11,016 bases of DNA from DATARH01 sp035507475 (GTDB lineage Bacteria > Pseudomonadota > Alphaproteobacteria > ATCC43930 > CGMCC-115725). The notes below the pieces were generated by a model. It did not search any database. It saw only the letters and a program-made list of their open reading frames with translations, and was not told where the DNA came from. Made by a program: the position numbers and the translations under genes. Location: the NCBI GenBank assembly GCA_035507475.1, contig DATJOB010000169.1:1-11016 (forward strand), read 5' to 3'. Position 1 is the first letter of the stretch. The number at the start of each line of letters is the position of its first letter. Positions 1 through 6,740 of this stretch are shown in pieces.

Positions 1-720
1 CTCACCGAACCGTTCCGGCGATTTCTGCCGGTCCTTGATCGAGTGGCGTGCGTCGCGCCGCCGGTCGTAATCGGCGACCGCCGCCGCCAGTCCCGCTTCG
101 TCGTAGCGGTCGCGATGCACCGTCGTCTCGGGCGGCAGGCGCATGCTGACGAAGCCGGCCTGCGCCGGGTAGCCGAGGCAGAGACCGGCAACCGGGAACA
201 CCTTGTCGGGCAGTGCGAGGATCTCGCCGACCGCGTCGATGTGGTTGCGCAGCACGCTGATCGGGCAGGTGCCGAGGCCGAGCGTCTCGGCGGCGAGGAT
301 CGCGGTCTGCAGCGCCAGCGCCGCGTCGACCGTCGCATTGAAGAAGCCTTCGAGCGTGCCGTTGTCGATCGGGTGGCGGCTCACCCGCTCGAGCCGGCGC
401 GCGTCGCCGAGAAAGACGAGGAAGACCGGGGCGGCGCCGATCCACGGCATGTCGGGGATCAGCGCGGCGAGGCGGTCGCGCTGCGCGCGCTCCTTGACCT
501 TGATCACCGAGGCCTGCTGGTAGTCCGACTTGGACGAGGCCGAGAGCGCCGCCGCCAGCACCAGGCGGAGCACCGGCTCGGGTACCGGCCGCGCATCGTA
601 GCGGCGCTGCGTGCGGCGGCTCAGCACCGCCTTGATCCACGGGTCGTCCGGCGCCTCGCCGCCGAGATCGACGGGGGTACCGAAACGCGCCGTCAGCGCG
701 CTCTCGTAGGGATCGGACAT
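1..720 (-). CDS. NfsA/FRP-type nitroreductase (C-terminus cut by window edge)
   Basis: Predicted FMN-dependent NAD(P)H oxidoreductase of the nitroreductase superfamily, closest in layout to the NfsA/flavin reductase P branch; it would reduce nitro compounds, quinones or free flavin in the cytosol. The reverse frame from the ATG at 720-718 stays open to base 1, giving 240 residues with no stop, so only a few residues are probably missing (NfsA is about 240). Visible family features are the basic FMN-phosphate segment SRRTQRRY (residues 34-41), the SSKSDYQQAS segment (62-71), the helix and strand around LGLGTCPIS (147-155) and the GLCLGYP segment (179-185). A strong Shine-Dalgarno, AGGAGGG on the reverse strand (732-726), sits 5 bases before the ATG. 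It is divergent from the aminotransferase, 93 bp away. Physiological substrate unknown; it might also supply reduced flavin to the luciferase-like enzyme downstream, which is inference only. Confidence 0.88.
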   Translation of the reverse strand, partial: MSDPYESALTARFGTPVDLGGEAPDDPWIKAVLSRRTQRRYDARPVPEPVLRLVLAAALSASSKSDYQQASVIKVKERAQRDRLAALIPDMPWIGAAPVFLVFLGDARRLERVSRHPIDNGTLEGFFNATVDAALALQTAILAAETLGLGTCPISVLRNHIDAVGEILALPDKVFPVAGLCLGYPAQAGFVSMRLPPETTVHRDRYDEAGLAAAVADYDRRRDARHSIKDRQKSPERFGE

Positions 721-813
721 CGCAACCCTCCTCTGCGCGGCACTCTACGCCAAGGCGCTTTCCTGCGGCGAGCCGCGCGCCTACAAAGACGGCTTCCCGG
801 CGGGAGACCCGAC
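721..813. promoter_or_regulatory. Divergent intergenic region, nitroreductase / aminotransferase
   Basis: These 93 bp must hold the start signals of both flanking genes, which point away from each other. The ribosome sites are clear on each side. A short dyad, GCGGC-GA-GCCGC (765-776), and a weak -10-like TACAAA (782-787) are present, but neither is convincing as an operator or promoter. Confidence 0.3.
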
Positions 814-2196
814 ATGTCCGAGACGCTGCCCAGCAATTCGCAGATCATCGCCGCCTATCGCGCCGCCACCCCCGGTTCGGCAGCACGCTCGCAAGAGGCG
901 CAGGAGCTCTTTCCCTCGGGCATCACCCACGATTCGCGCTACATCGACCCCTACGGGCTCTACATCACGCGCGCCCAGGGGCCGCGCAAATGGGACGTCG
1001 ACGGCAATTGCTACGTCGATTATTTCGGCGGGCACGGCGCGCTGCTGCTCGGCCATTGCAACCCGGCGGTGATGGAAGCGGTGCACGCGCAGCTCGATCG
1101 CGGCACCCATTTCGGCGCCAGCCACGAGCTCGAGATCCGCTGGGCGGAGCTGGTGAAGCGGCTGATCCCGAGCGCCGAGCGGGTGCGCTTCACCAGCTCG
1201 GGCACCGAGGCGACGCTGATGGCGGTGCGGCTCGCCCGCGCGTTCAGCGGCAAGTCCAAGATCATCCGCTTCAACTATCATTTCCACGGCTGGCACGACC
1301 ACATGACCTCGGGCCACAACAGCCATTTCGACGGCACGCCGACCACCGGCGTGCTCGACGCGGTCGCCGGCAACGTCCTGTTGTGCGACCAGAACGACGA
1401 GGCCGGACTGGCGCGGCTGCTCGACGAGCACAAGGGCGAGATCGCCGCGGCGATCATCGAACCGACCGGGGCCAATGGCGGACGGCTGCCGATCGATGTC
1501 GATTTCCTGCACGCGCTGCGTCGGCTTACCGCCGAGCACGGCGTGCTGTTGATCTTCGACGAGGTGGTCAACGGCTTCCGCGTGTCGCCGGGCGGCGCGC
1601 AGGCGGCGTTCGGGATTCGCCCCGACCTGACGACGCTCGCCAAGATCCTCGCCGGCGGGCTGCCCGGCGGCGCGGTCACCGGGCGGCGCGACATCCTCGA
1701 ACTGCTCGATTTCAAGGCGACGCAGGCGGCCGGCAAGGAGAAGATCAACCACCCCGGCACGTTCAACGCCAACCCGCTGTCGGCGGCGGCCGGCATCGCC
1801 GCGCTCACCCAGGTTGCCGAGACCGACGCCTGCGCCAAGGCCAACGCCTATGGCGACGCGCTGCGCCGCCGGCTCAACGAGGCGTTCGAGGAGGAAGGCG
1901 TGCCGTGGGCCGCCTATGGCCGCTTCTCGTCGATCGAGATCTTCACCAACCCGGAAGGCATCGCGGTCACCCCGACCGCCTTCGACCCGGCGGGGCTCGC
2001 GCCGAAGAACTTCAAGGGCGTCAAGAACGCCAGCCAGGTCCACAAGCTGCGGCTGGCGATGATGCTCGGCGGGGTCGACTTCAACGGCCATCCCGGCGGC
2101 GTCATCTCGTGCACGCACGGCGAGGCCGAGCTCGAAGACACCGAGAAGGCGCTGCGCGGCGCGGTCAGGATGCTCAAGAGCGAGGGCGAGGTCTGA
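814..2196 (+). CDS. Class III aminotransferase, glutamate-1-semialdehyde aminomutase-like
   Basis: PLP-dependent fold-type I enzyme of 460 residues, moving an amino group between an amine or amino acid and an oxo acid, or within one molecule as in GSA aminomutase. Visible motifs: the PLP-phosphate segment SSGTEA (128-133), the aromatic ring-stacking segment YHFHGWHD (155-162), the pyridine-nitrogen Asp in FDEV (D249), and the Schiff-base lysine K277 in TTLAKILAGGLPGG. R42 in GITHDSR occupies the region where HemL and beta-amino-acid transaminases place a substrate-carboxylate Arg. The ATG at 814 follows GGGAG at 802-806; an open frame continues upstream to 43 but only as an antisense shadow of the nitroreductase. 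It is about 30 residues longer than HemL, and no haem gene lies nearby, so a catabolic or beta-amino-acid role is more likely than haem synthesis. It ends 4 bp before the convergent permease stop. Confidence 0.9.
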   Translation: MSETLPSNSQIIAAYRAATPGSAARSQEAQELFPSGITHDSRYIDPYGLYITRAQGPRKWDVDGNCYVDYFGGHGALLLGHCNPAVMEAVHAQLDRGTHFGASHELEIRWAELVKRLIPSAERVRFTSSGTEATLMAVRLARAFSGKSKIIRFNYHFHGWHDHMTSGHNSHFDGTPTTGVLDAVAGNVLLCDQNDEAGLARLLDEHKGEIAAAIIEPTGANGGRLPIDVDFLHALRRLTAEHGVLLIFDEVVNGFRVSPGGAQAAFGIRPDLTTLAKILAGGLPGGAVTGRRDILELLDFKATQAAGKEKINHPGTFNANPLSAAAGIAALTQVAETDACAKANAYGDALRRRLNEAFEEEGVPWAAYGRFSSIEIFTNPEGIAVTPTAFDPAGLAPKNFKGVKNASQVHKLRLAMMLGGVDFNGHPGGVISCTHGEAELEDTEKALRGAVRMLKSEGEV

Positions 2197-2200
2197 GGCG

Positions 2201-2965
2201 TCAGAGCCACGCCCGGCGGAGCATGTCGAGCCCGCCGAGCGCGAGCACCAGCAGCACCGCGAGGCGGAACCATTGCGGCTTGGTGCGTCGGCGCAGCTGG
2301 CGGCCGAGCGGCATGCCGGCCTGAATCGGCAGGATCGCGACCGCCGCGATCGCGAAATCCCACCCCGCCATCGAGCCGCTGCCGCCGAGCGCCAGCAGCA
2401 TCGTCAGGCTCGCGGTGAAGGCGAAGATCGCCATCTGCTTCACAAAGCTGTCCGGGTCGGTGCCGCGCCCGACCAGGTAGGCGATCATCGGCGGCCCGAA
2501 CATCGCCGACATGCCGCCGAGCACGCCGGCGGCGAGGCCGACCGCGGGACCGGCCCAGCGCGCTGCGCGATCGCCGATCCGGATGCGCGGCAGCGCCGCC
2601 AGGAGCAGCGCCAGCGCGACAAAGCTGACGCCGAGGATCAGCTCCAGCAGCCGCAGGTCGATGGTCAGCAGCAGGTGGACGCCGACCAGCAGCCCGGCGA
2701 TGACGAAGACGAGGATCGGCCACATGCCGCGGATCGCGGCCAGCGTGTGACCGCCCTCCATCGCCTGGGTCACGTTGGTCGCCACCATCGGCACGGTGAG
2801 CAGCGCCACCGTGACCGGCAGCGGCACGAACTGCGCGGCCAGCGGCACCAGCACCAGCGGAAGGCCGACCCCGGTCGCGCCCTTGACGACGCCGCCCGCC
2901 AGGAACACCGCGACGAGGCCGATGAGCGCCGGCACCGGCAGGCCGAGCACGGCTTGCGTCACCAT
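2201..2965 (-). CDS. TSUP-family membrane permease (TauE/SafE type)
   Basis: Integral membrane protein of 254 residues with about eight hydrophobic segments (roughly residues 10-28, 33-48, 50-66, 82-101, 105-125, 138-155, 175-193, 200-218, 233-249, some of which may be re-entrant). Two related Gly-rich repeats mark the family: GGVVKGATGVGLP near residues 24-36 and GVLGGMSAMFGPP near 147-159. This inverted-repeat plan is typical of the TSUP/TauE family, whose studied members move sulfite, sulfoacetate, taurine-derived or other small organic anions. Direction and substrate cannot be read here. A basic patch, GRQLRRRTKP (221-230), should face the cytosol. The ATG at 2965-2963 has no strong Shine-Dalgarno, so the start is somewhat uncertain. 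It is divergent from the Rieske gene (173 bp between starts) and could be the transporter for the pathway's substrate or product. Confidence 0.87.
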   Translation of the reverse strand: MVTQAVLGLPVPALIGLVAVFLAGGVVKGATGVGLPLVLVPLAAQFVPLPVTVALLTVPMVATNVTQAMEGGHTLAAIRGMWPILVFVIAGLLVGVHLLLTIDLRLLELILGVSFVALALLLAALPRIRIGDRAARWAGPAVGLAAGVLGGMSAMFGPPMIAYLVGRGTDPDSFVKQMAIFAFTASLTMLLALGGSGSMAGWDFAIAAVAILPIQAGMPLGRQLRRRTKPQWFRLAVLLVLALGGLDMLRRAWL

Positions 2966-3138
2966 CGTTACGGCCCGCGCCCGCGCCTTGCTCGCATCGC
3001 CCGATTATCACCCGCCCGGCGCGGCGCGCAACGCGGCGAAAGCGGCTCCCGTTCGCAAGCAAATGAGCTATGCTGCGGGCAGAGGGCGCCGCGCTTGTCG
3101 TGTCGCGCCCGCGAGCTTGCAACAAGGAGCACGAGACG
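2966..3138. promoter_or_regulatory. Divergent intergenic region, permease / Rieske oxygenase
   Basis: These 173 bp separate the start codons of two divergent genes and must carry promoters for the permease and probably for the whole forward catabolic run. A -10-like TATGCT lies at 3069-3074, but no good -35 is found at the right spacing. An upstream in-frame ATG at 3070 has no ribosome site. No clear operator palindrome is visible. Confidence 0.3.
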
Positions 3139-4419
3139 ATGCTGCCGCGCGAGGACAACGAGCTGATCACCCGGGTCGGGCCGGGCACGCCGATGGGCGA
3201 GACGATGCGGCGCTATTGGGTGCCGGCGCTGCTGGCGAGCGAGATTGCCGATCCCGATTGCCCGCCGGTCCGCGTCCGGCTCCTCGGCGAGGACCTCGTC
3301 GCGTTCCGCGACACCAAGGGCCGCATCGGCCTGCTCGACGAATACTGCCCGCACCGCCGGGTATCGCTCTATTTCGGGCGCAACGAGGAATGCGGCCTGC
3401 GCTGCATCTATCACGGCTGGAAGTTCGACGTCGACGGCAGCTGCCTCGACCAGCTCAACGAGCCCGCCGAACTGCAGTTCAAGCACAAGGTGCATATCAC
3501 CGCCTATCCGACCGTCGAGCTGGGCGGCGTCGTCTGGGCCTATATGGGTCCGGCCGACAAGATGCCGGCGCCGCCGAAATTCGCCTGGACGCAAGTCCCG
3601 GAGGCGCGCCGCCATGTCACCAAGGTGATCCAGGAGTGCAACTACCTGCAGGGCCTCGAGGGCGGCATCGACACCTCGCACGCGCCGATCCTGCACCGCC
3701 TGTTGCGCGACGACGTAAAGCGCGGCGGGATGAAGCCGTCGAGCCCGTTCGTGCGCGGCAAGGCCCCGCATCTCGTCGTCGACATCACCGATTACGGCTA
3801 CCAGTACGCCGGCATCCGCCCGCTCGGCGACAGCGAGATGCACATCCGCACCTACCACTTCATCATGCCGTTCCACCAGATTCGGCCGTCGATGTCGGAA
3901 AGCGGCGCGACGATGGACGCCGGCCACATCTGGGTCCCGATCGATGACTACAACACGATGGTCTACAACTGGAACTACACGACCCAGGACCGGCCGCTGA
4001 CCGAGGAGGACCGGCTCGAACGCGGCCTCGGCAACGGGCCGCTGCATGTCGACCAGGAAACCTTCCGATCGTTCGGCAATCGCACCAACAACTACCTGCT
4101 CGACCGCGAGATGCAGCGCAGCGAGAACTATTCGGGCATCGACGGCATCAACCAGCAGGACCGCGCGCTGCAGGAGAGCATGGGGCGGATCTGCGACCGC
4201 AGCCGCGAATATCTCGGCCCCGCCGACAAGGCGATCATCCAGGCGCGCAAGCTGTTGCTGAAGGCGGTGAAGGCGGTGCAGAGCGGCGAGGCGCCGGCCG
4301 GCACCGGCACCAGCTACTATCCGCTGATGGCGCACGAAAAGGTGCTGCCCAAGGATGCCGACTGGCGCACCGAGATGACGCCGGAGATGGCCGACGGGAT
4401 CATCCTGGAGAGCGTGTAG
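3139..4419 (+). CDS. Rieske non-haem iron oxygenase, phthalate-dioxygenase type
   Basis: Alpha-subunit-only Rieske oxygenase of 426 residues, expected to use O2 and electrons from a separate reductase to hydroxylate, or O-demethylate, an aromatic or related carboxylate in the cytosol. The N-terminal Rieske domain binds [2Fe-2S] through C70-x-H72 and, 16 residues on, C89-x2-H92. The catalytic domain has the phthalate-dioxygenase-like run NYLQGLEGGIDTSH, giving bridging D178 and iron ligands H181 and H186; D341 in QQDRALQESMG is the likely third ligand. The start at 3139 is chosen over the in-frame ATG at 3070 because AAGGAG (3124-3129) lies 9 bases before it and MLPREDNELITRVGPGTP is the family's usual N-terminus. 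It is first in a same-strand run with the aldolase, the bicupin and the flavin monooxygenase. No reductase or ferredoxin is in the window. Exact substrate unknown. Confidence 0.92.
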   Translation: MLPREDNELITRVGPGTPMGETMRRYWVPALLASEIADPDCPPVRVRLLGEDLVAFRDTKGRIGLLDEYCPHRRVSLYFGRNEECGLRCIYHGWKFDVDGSCLDQLNEPAELQFKHKVHITAYPTVELGGVVWAYMGPADKMPAPPKFAWTQVPEARRHVTKVIQECNYLQGLEGGIDTSHAPILHRLLRDDVKRGGMKPSSPFVRGKAPHLVVDITDYGYQYAGIRPLGDSEMHIRTYHFIMPFHQIRPSMSESGATMDAGHIWVPIDDYNTMVYNWNYTTQDRPLTEEDRLERGLGNGPLHVDQETFRSFGNRTNNYLLDREMQRSENYSGIDGINQQDRALQESMGRICDRSREYLGPADKAIIQARKLLLKAVKAVQSGEAPAGTGTSYYPLMAHEKVLPKDADWRTEMTPEMADGIILESV

Positions 4420-4433
4420 CCGACCGCCATACC

Positions 4434-4515
4434 CGTCGCCCCGGTCCAGCCGGGGTCCAGCTTGCCGACGCACGAGACGCGCAGCGAATGGGCCCCGGCC
4501 TGCGCCGGGATGACG
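4434..4515. repeat. Dispersed palindromic element, copy A (VIPAQAG-type)
   Basis: An element of about 80 bp fills most of the 116-bp gap between the Rieske and DapA-like genes. It starts CGTC (4434-4437) and ends GACG (4512-4515), which pair. Two inner hairpins are visible: CCCCGG/CCGGGG (4439-4444 with 4450-4455) and CCCGGC/GCCGGG (4494-4499 with 4504-4509). CCGGGGTCCA (4450-4459) also pairs with TGGGCCCCGG (4489-4498) with one mismatch, so a cruciform or one long hairpin could form. Its reverse reading includes VIPAQAGAH, the hallmark spurious peptide of a repeat seen in many proteobacteria. It resembles the element at 5478-5557 and ends just before the next gene's AAGGAG site. Confidence 0.8.
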
Positions 4516-4535
4516 AACGAAAAGGAGAGAATTGA

Positions 4536-5471
4536 ATGCCGTCGCAGCCGTTCGCCGGGGTTCTCGTCCCCGTCCTCACCCCGTTCACCGCTTCGGGCGA
4601 GCCCGACGCGGCGCGCTTTGTCGCGTTCTGCCGCTGGCTGCTCGACGAGGGCGCCGACGGGCTGGCGATCTTCGGCACGACGAGCGAAGCGAACTCGATG
4701 TCGGCGGTCGAGCGCATGGCGCTGCTCGACCGGCTGATCGCGGCGGGGGTGCCGGCGGCGCGGCTGATGCCGGGCACCGGCGCCTGCTCGATGACCGAGG
4801 CGACGAGCCTCATCAAGCATGCGCTCGGTCATGGGGTCGGCGGCGTGCTGATGCTGCCGCCCTTCTACTACAAGGGGATGACCGAGCAGGGGGTCTACGA
4901 CTTCATCGCCGCGGTGATCGAGCGCGTCGCCTCGCCGGCCTTGCGGATGTACCTCTATCACATCCCGCCGCAGACCATGATCCCGTTCGGGGTCGAGCTC
5001 GTCGGCCGCCTCATCAAGGCCTATCCGCAGACCGTCGTCGGCCTCAAGGACAGCTCCGGCGACTGGAACAACACCAAGGCGCTGTGCGACGCCTATTCCG
5101 GCGCGGGCTTTGCGATCTTCCCCGGCTCCGAGGTGTTCCTGCTCGACGGGCTGCGCGCCGGCGGCGTCGGCTGCATCACCGCCTCGGGCAATGTCAACGT
5201 ACCCGGCATCCGCAAGGTCTACGAGAACTGGAAGACGCCGCGAGCCGACCAGCTCCAGGCCGACATCACGCTGGTGCGCAAGACGATCCAGGCCTACCCG
5301 ATGGTGCCGGCGCTGAAGCGCATCGTCGCGCATTTCCACCACGACCCCGAATGGGCCGCGGTGCGGCCGCCGATGGAGCGGCTGTCGGAGGCGCAGTCGC
5401 GGGCGCTGATCGGCGATCTGGAGAAGATCGGGTTCAGCCTCGGCGAGCGGCCCCGCGAGGCCGCGGAATAG
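4536..5471 (+). CDS. DapA/NanA-superfamily lyase (not a true dihydrodipicolinate synthase)
   Basis: Class I (Schiff-base) aldolase or dehydratase of 311 residues with a TIM-barrel fold, acting on a 2-oxo acid such as pyruvate or a sugar-derived or aromatic-derived oxo acid. Visible catalytic features are GTTSE (47-51), which binds the oxo-acid carboxylate, the proton-relay tyrosine Y141 in YHIPP, and the Schiff-base lysine K171 in VVGLKDSSGD. The Arg that follows the Tyr motif in authentic DapA (YNVPxRT, binds aspartate semialdehyde) is Q146 here (YHIPPQT), so lysine synthesis is unlikely. Alternatives include an oxo-sugar-acid dehydratase/aldolase, or a hydratase-aldolase of the benzylidenepyruvate type, which would suit the oxygenases on either side. 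AAGGAG (4522-4527) lies 8 bases before the ATG. The gap before it and the gap after it each hold a copy of the same palindromic repeat. Confidence 0.88.
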   Translation: MPSQPFAGVLVPVLTPFTASGEPDAARFVAFCRWLLDEGADGLAIFGTTSEANSMSAVERMALLDRLIAAGVPAARLMPGTGACSMTEATSLIKHALGHGVGGVLMLPPFYYKGMTEQGVYDFIAAVIERVASPALRMYLYHIPPQTMIPFGVELVGRLIKAYPQTVVGLKDSSGDWNNTKALCDAYSGAGFAIFPGSEVFLLDGLRAGGVGCITASGNVNVPGIRKVYENWKTPRADQLQADITLVRKTIQAYPMVPALKRIVAHFHHDPEWAAVRPPMERLSEAQSRALIGDLEKIGFSLGERPREAAE

Positions 5472-5477
5472 CCGGTA

Positions 5478-5557
5478 TCGTCACCCCCGCGCCGGCGGGG
5501 CTCCAGGGCAACCGATCGTCGCTCGCTCCTGGATTCCCGCCGCCGCGGGAATGACGA
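5478..5557. repeat. Dispersed palindromic element, copy B
   Basis: A near-complete nested palindrome fills the 99-bp gap between the DapA-like and bicupin genes. The outer arms TCGTCA (5478-5483) and TGACGA (5552-5557) pair perfectly. Inside lie CCCCGC/GCGGGG (5485-5490 with 5495-5500) and ATTCCCGC/GCGGGAAT (5533-5540 with 5545-5552), each with a 4-base loop, and TCCAGG (5502-5507) pairs with CCTGGA (5528-5533). The reverse reading gives VIPAAAGIQ. Its right end touches the AGGAG ribosome site (5557-5561) of the next gene. It is related to the element at 4434-4515 in plan and in the sequence of its ends. Confidence 0.85.
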
Positions 5558-5570
5558 GGAGAGCGAGACG

Positions 5571-6614
5571 ATGACGACCGAACCTTCGCGCACGCCGGAG
5601 CGGCAGGCGTTCTACGACAGCATCGCGCCGGCCAACCTCGCGCCGCTGTGGGAACAGCTGCATGATCTGGTGACGCCGGTGCCGGCGCCCCGGGCGCTGC
5701 CGGCGGTATGGCGATACCGCGACGTGCGGCCGTTCCTGATGCGCTCGGGCGGCCTCATCTCGGCGCAGGAGGCGACGCGCCGCGTCCTGATGCTGATGAA
5801 CCCCGGGCTCGGCGGCCAGGCGTCGATCACCGGATCGCTGTTCGCCGGGCTGCAGCTGATCATGCCCGGCGAGGTCGCGCCGGCGCACCGGCACACCCAG
5901 TCGGCGCTGCGCTTCGTGATCGAAGGGCACGGCGCCTACACCGCGGTCGACGGCGAGCGCACGCTGATGGCGCCGGGCGATTTTGTCATCACCCCGTCTT
6001 GGACCTGGCACGACCACGGCAACGACAGCGCCGCGCCGATGGTCTGGCTCGACGGGCTCGACATCCAGATCGTCAACCTGCTCAACGCCAGCTTCGCCGA
6101 GGGCTATTCCGAGGATATTCAGCCGGTCGCTCGGCCCGAGGGCGACAGCCTCGCGCGCTACGGCGGCAACCTGCTGCCGGTCGACTGGCAGCCCTCGGGC
6201 AAGACCTCGCCGGTCTTCAACTACCCCTACGCCCGCACGCGCGAGAGCCTCGCCGCGCTCGCGCGCAACGGGCCGCCGGAGGTCTATCACGGCTATAAGC
6301 TGCGCTATGTGAACCCGGCGACCGGCGAATTCGCGATGCCGACGATCGCGACCTTCGTCCAGCTCCTCCCGGCCGGGTTCGCGTCGCAGCCCTATCGCTC
6401 GACCGACGGCACGGTCTTCGTCTGCGTCGAGGGGAGTGGCGAGACCCGCGTCGGCGACGTGACGCTGGCGTGGGAGCCGCACGACATCTTCGTCGTGCCG
6501 AGCTGGGCGGCGCACACCCATCATACGGCCGCGGAATCGGTGCTGTTCAGCTTTTCCGACCGCGCAATGCAGGAAAAGCTCGGGCTGTGGCGCGAGGCGC
6601 GCGGCAACGCCTGA
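5571..6614 (+). CDS. Gentisate/salicylate 1,2-dioxygenase-like bicupin
   Basis: Ring-cleaving dioxygenase family member of 347 residues with two cupin domains, expected to open gentisate, salicylate or a substituted relative with O2 and Fe(II). The N-terminal cupin (about 85-165) holds the iron site: H106 and H108 in PAHRHTQSALRF, and H147 in PSWTWHDHGN. R114 and H149 sit at the same spacing as substrate-binding residues known from salicylate dioxygenase. The C-terminal cupin (about 255-330) keeps a His cluster (AHTHH, 314-318) but lacks an HxH in its first motif (PYRSTDGTVFV), as expected for a non-catalytic half. The ending FSFSDRAMQEKLGLWREA is typical of the family. AGGAG (5557-5561) lies 9 bases before the ATG. 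It is third in the forward run after the Rieske and DapA-like genes, fitting hydroxylation then ring cleavage. The family includes gentisate, salicylate, hydroxynaphthoate and nitrosalicylate enzymes; which applies is open. Confidence 0.9.
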   Translation: MTTEPSRTPERQAFYDSIAPANLAPLWEQLHDLVTPVPAPRALPAVWRYRDVRPFLMRSGGLISAQEATRRVLMLMNPGLGGQASITGSLFAGLQLIMPGEVAPAHRHTQSALRFVIEGHGAYTAVDGERTLMAPGDFVITPSWTWHDHGNDSAAPMVWLDGLDIQIVNLLNASFAEGYSEDIQPVARPEGDSLARYGGNLLPVDWQPSGKTSPVFNYPYARTRESLAALARNGPPEVYHGYKLRYVNPATGEFAMPTIATFVQLLPAGFASQPYRSTDGTVFVCVEGSGETRVGDVTLAWEPHDIFVVPSWAAHTHHTAAESVLFSFSDRAMQEKLGLWREARGNA

Positions 6615-6669
6615 CCCGGGCGCTCAGCCGGCGAGGCAATCCGGGCCGTCGGATCGTCTGCGGCGCTCG

Positions 6670-6738
6670 CCCCCTCCCCGCCCCTCCCTTGTGGACATGT
6701 GGACATGTGGACATGGGGACATGGGGACATGGGGAGGG
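6670..6738. other. Opposed G-quadruplex-type tracts around a tandem repeat
   Basis: A C-rich tract at 6670-6688 reads, on the reverse strand, as four G-runs separated by single bases (GGG-A-GGGG-C-GGGG-A-GGGGG). On the forward strand 6715-6738 reads GGGG-ACAT-GGGG-ACAT-GGGG-A-GGG, also four runs. Both fit the standard G3+ quadruplex pattern with loops of 1-4. CCCTCCCC (6672-6679) is also the exact complement of GGGGAGGG (6731-6738), so the tracts could pair and loop out the repeat between them. Confidence 0.7.
6691..6730 (+). repeat. 8-bp tandem repeat, five copies
   Basis: Five head-to-tail units: GTGGACAT three times (6691-6714), then GGGGACAT twice (6715-6730), followed by a partial, altered unit GGGGAGGG (6731-6738). 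The only change between unit types is T to G at position 2. Such a short perfect array in an intergenic stretch suggests slipped-strand growth. It lies between the bicupin and the luciferase-like gene. Confidence 0.92.
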
Positions 6739-6740
6739 AG

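Noticed and set aside
765..776. GCGGC-GA-GCCGC dyad as an operator
   Set aside because: Short GC-only dyads are expected by chance at this base composition, and no regulator gene is nearby.
43..2196. 717-residue forward open frame starting at 43
   Set aside because: Its first 257 residues are an Arg-rich antisense shadow of the nitroreductase; the real protein begins at 814 with a ribosome site and the family N-terminus.
2192..2205. TCTGA-GGCG-TCAGA hairpin between the convergent stops as a terminator
   Set aside because: The stem is only 5 bp, consists mostly of the two stop codons themselves and has no T-run, so chance explains it.
2968..4473. Long reverse open frame opposite the Rieske gene (501 residues)
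   Set aside because: It has no family motif and an R/A/D-rich composition typical of antisense frames in GC-rich DNA, while the forward frame has a full Rieske and iron-site signature.
4317..5342. Reverse open frame containing VIPAQAGAHS as a gene
   Set aside because: The VIPAQAG peptide comes from the dispersed palindromic repeat, and the rest is a shadow of the DapA-like gene.
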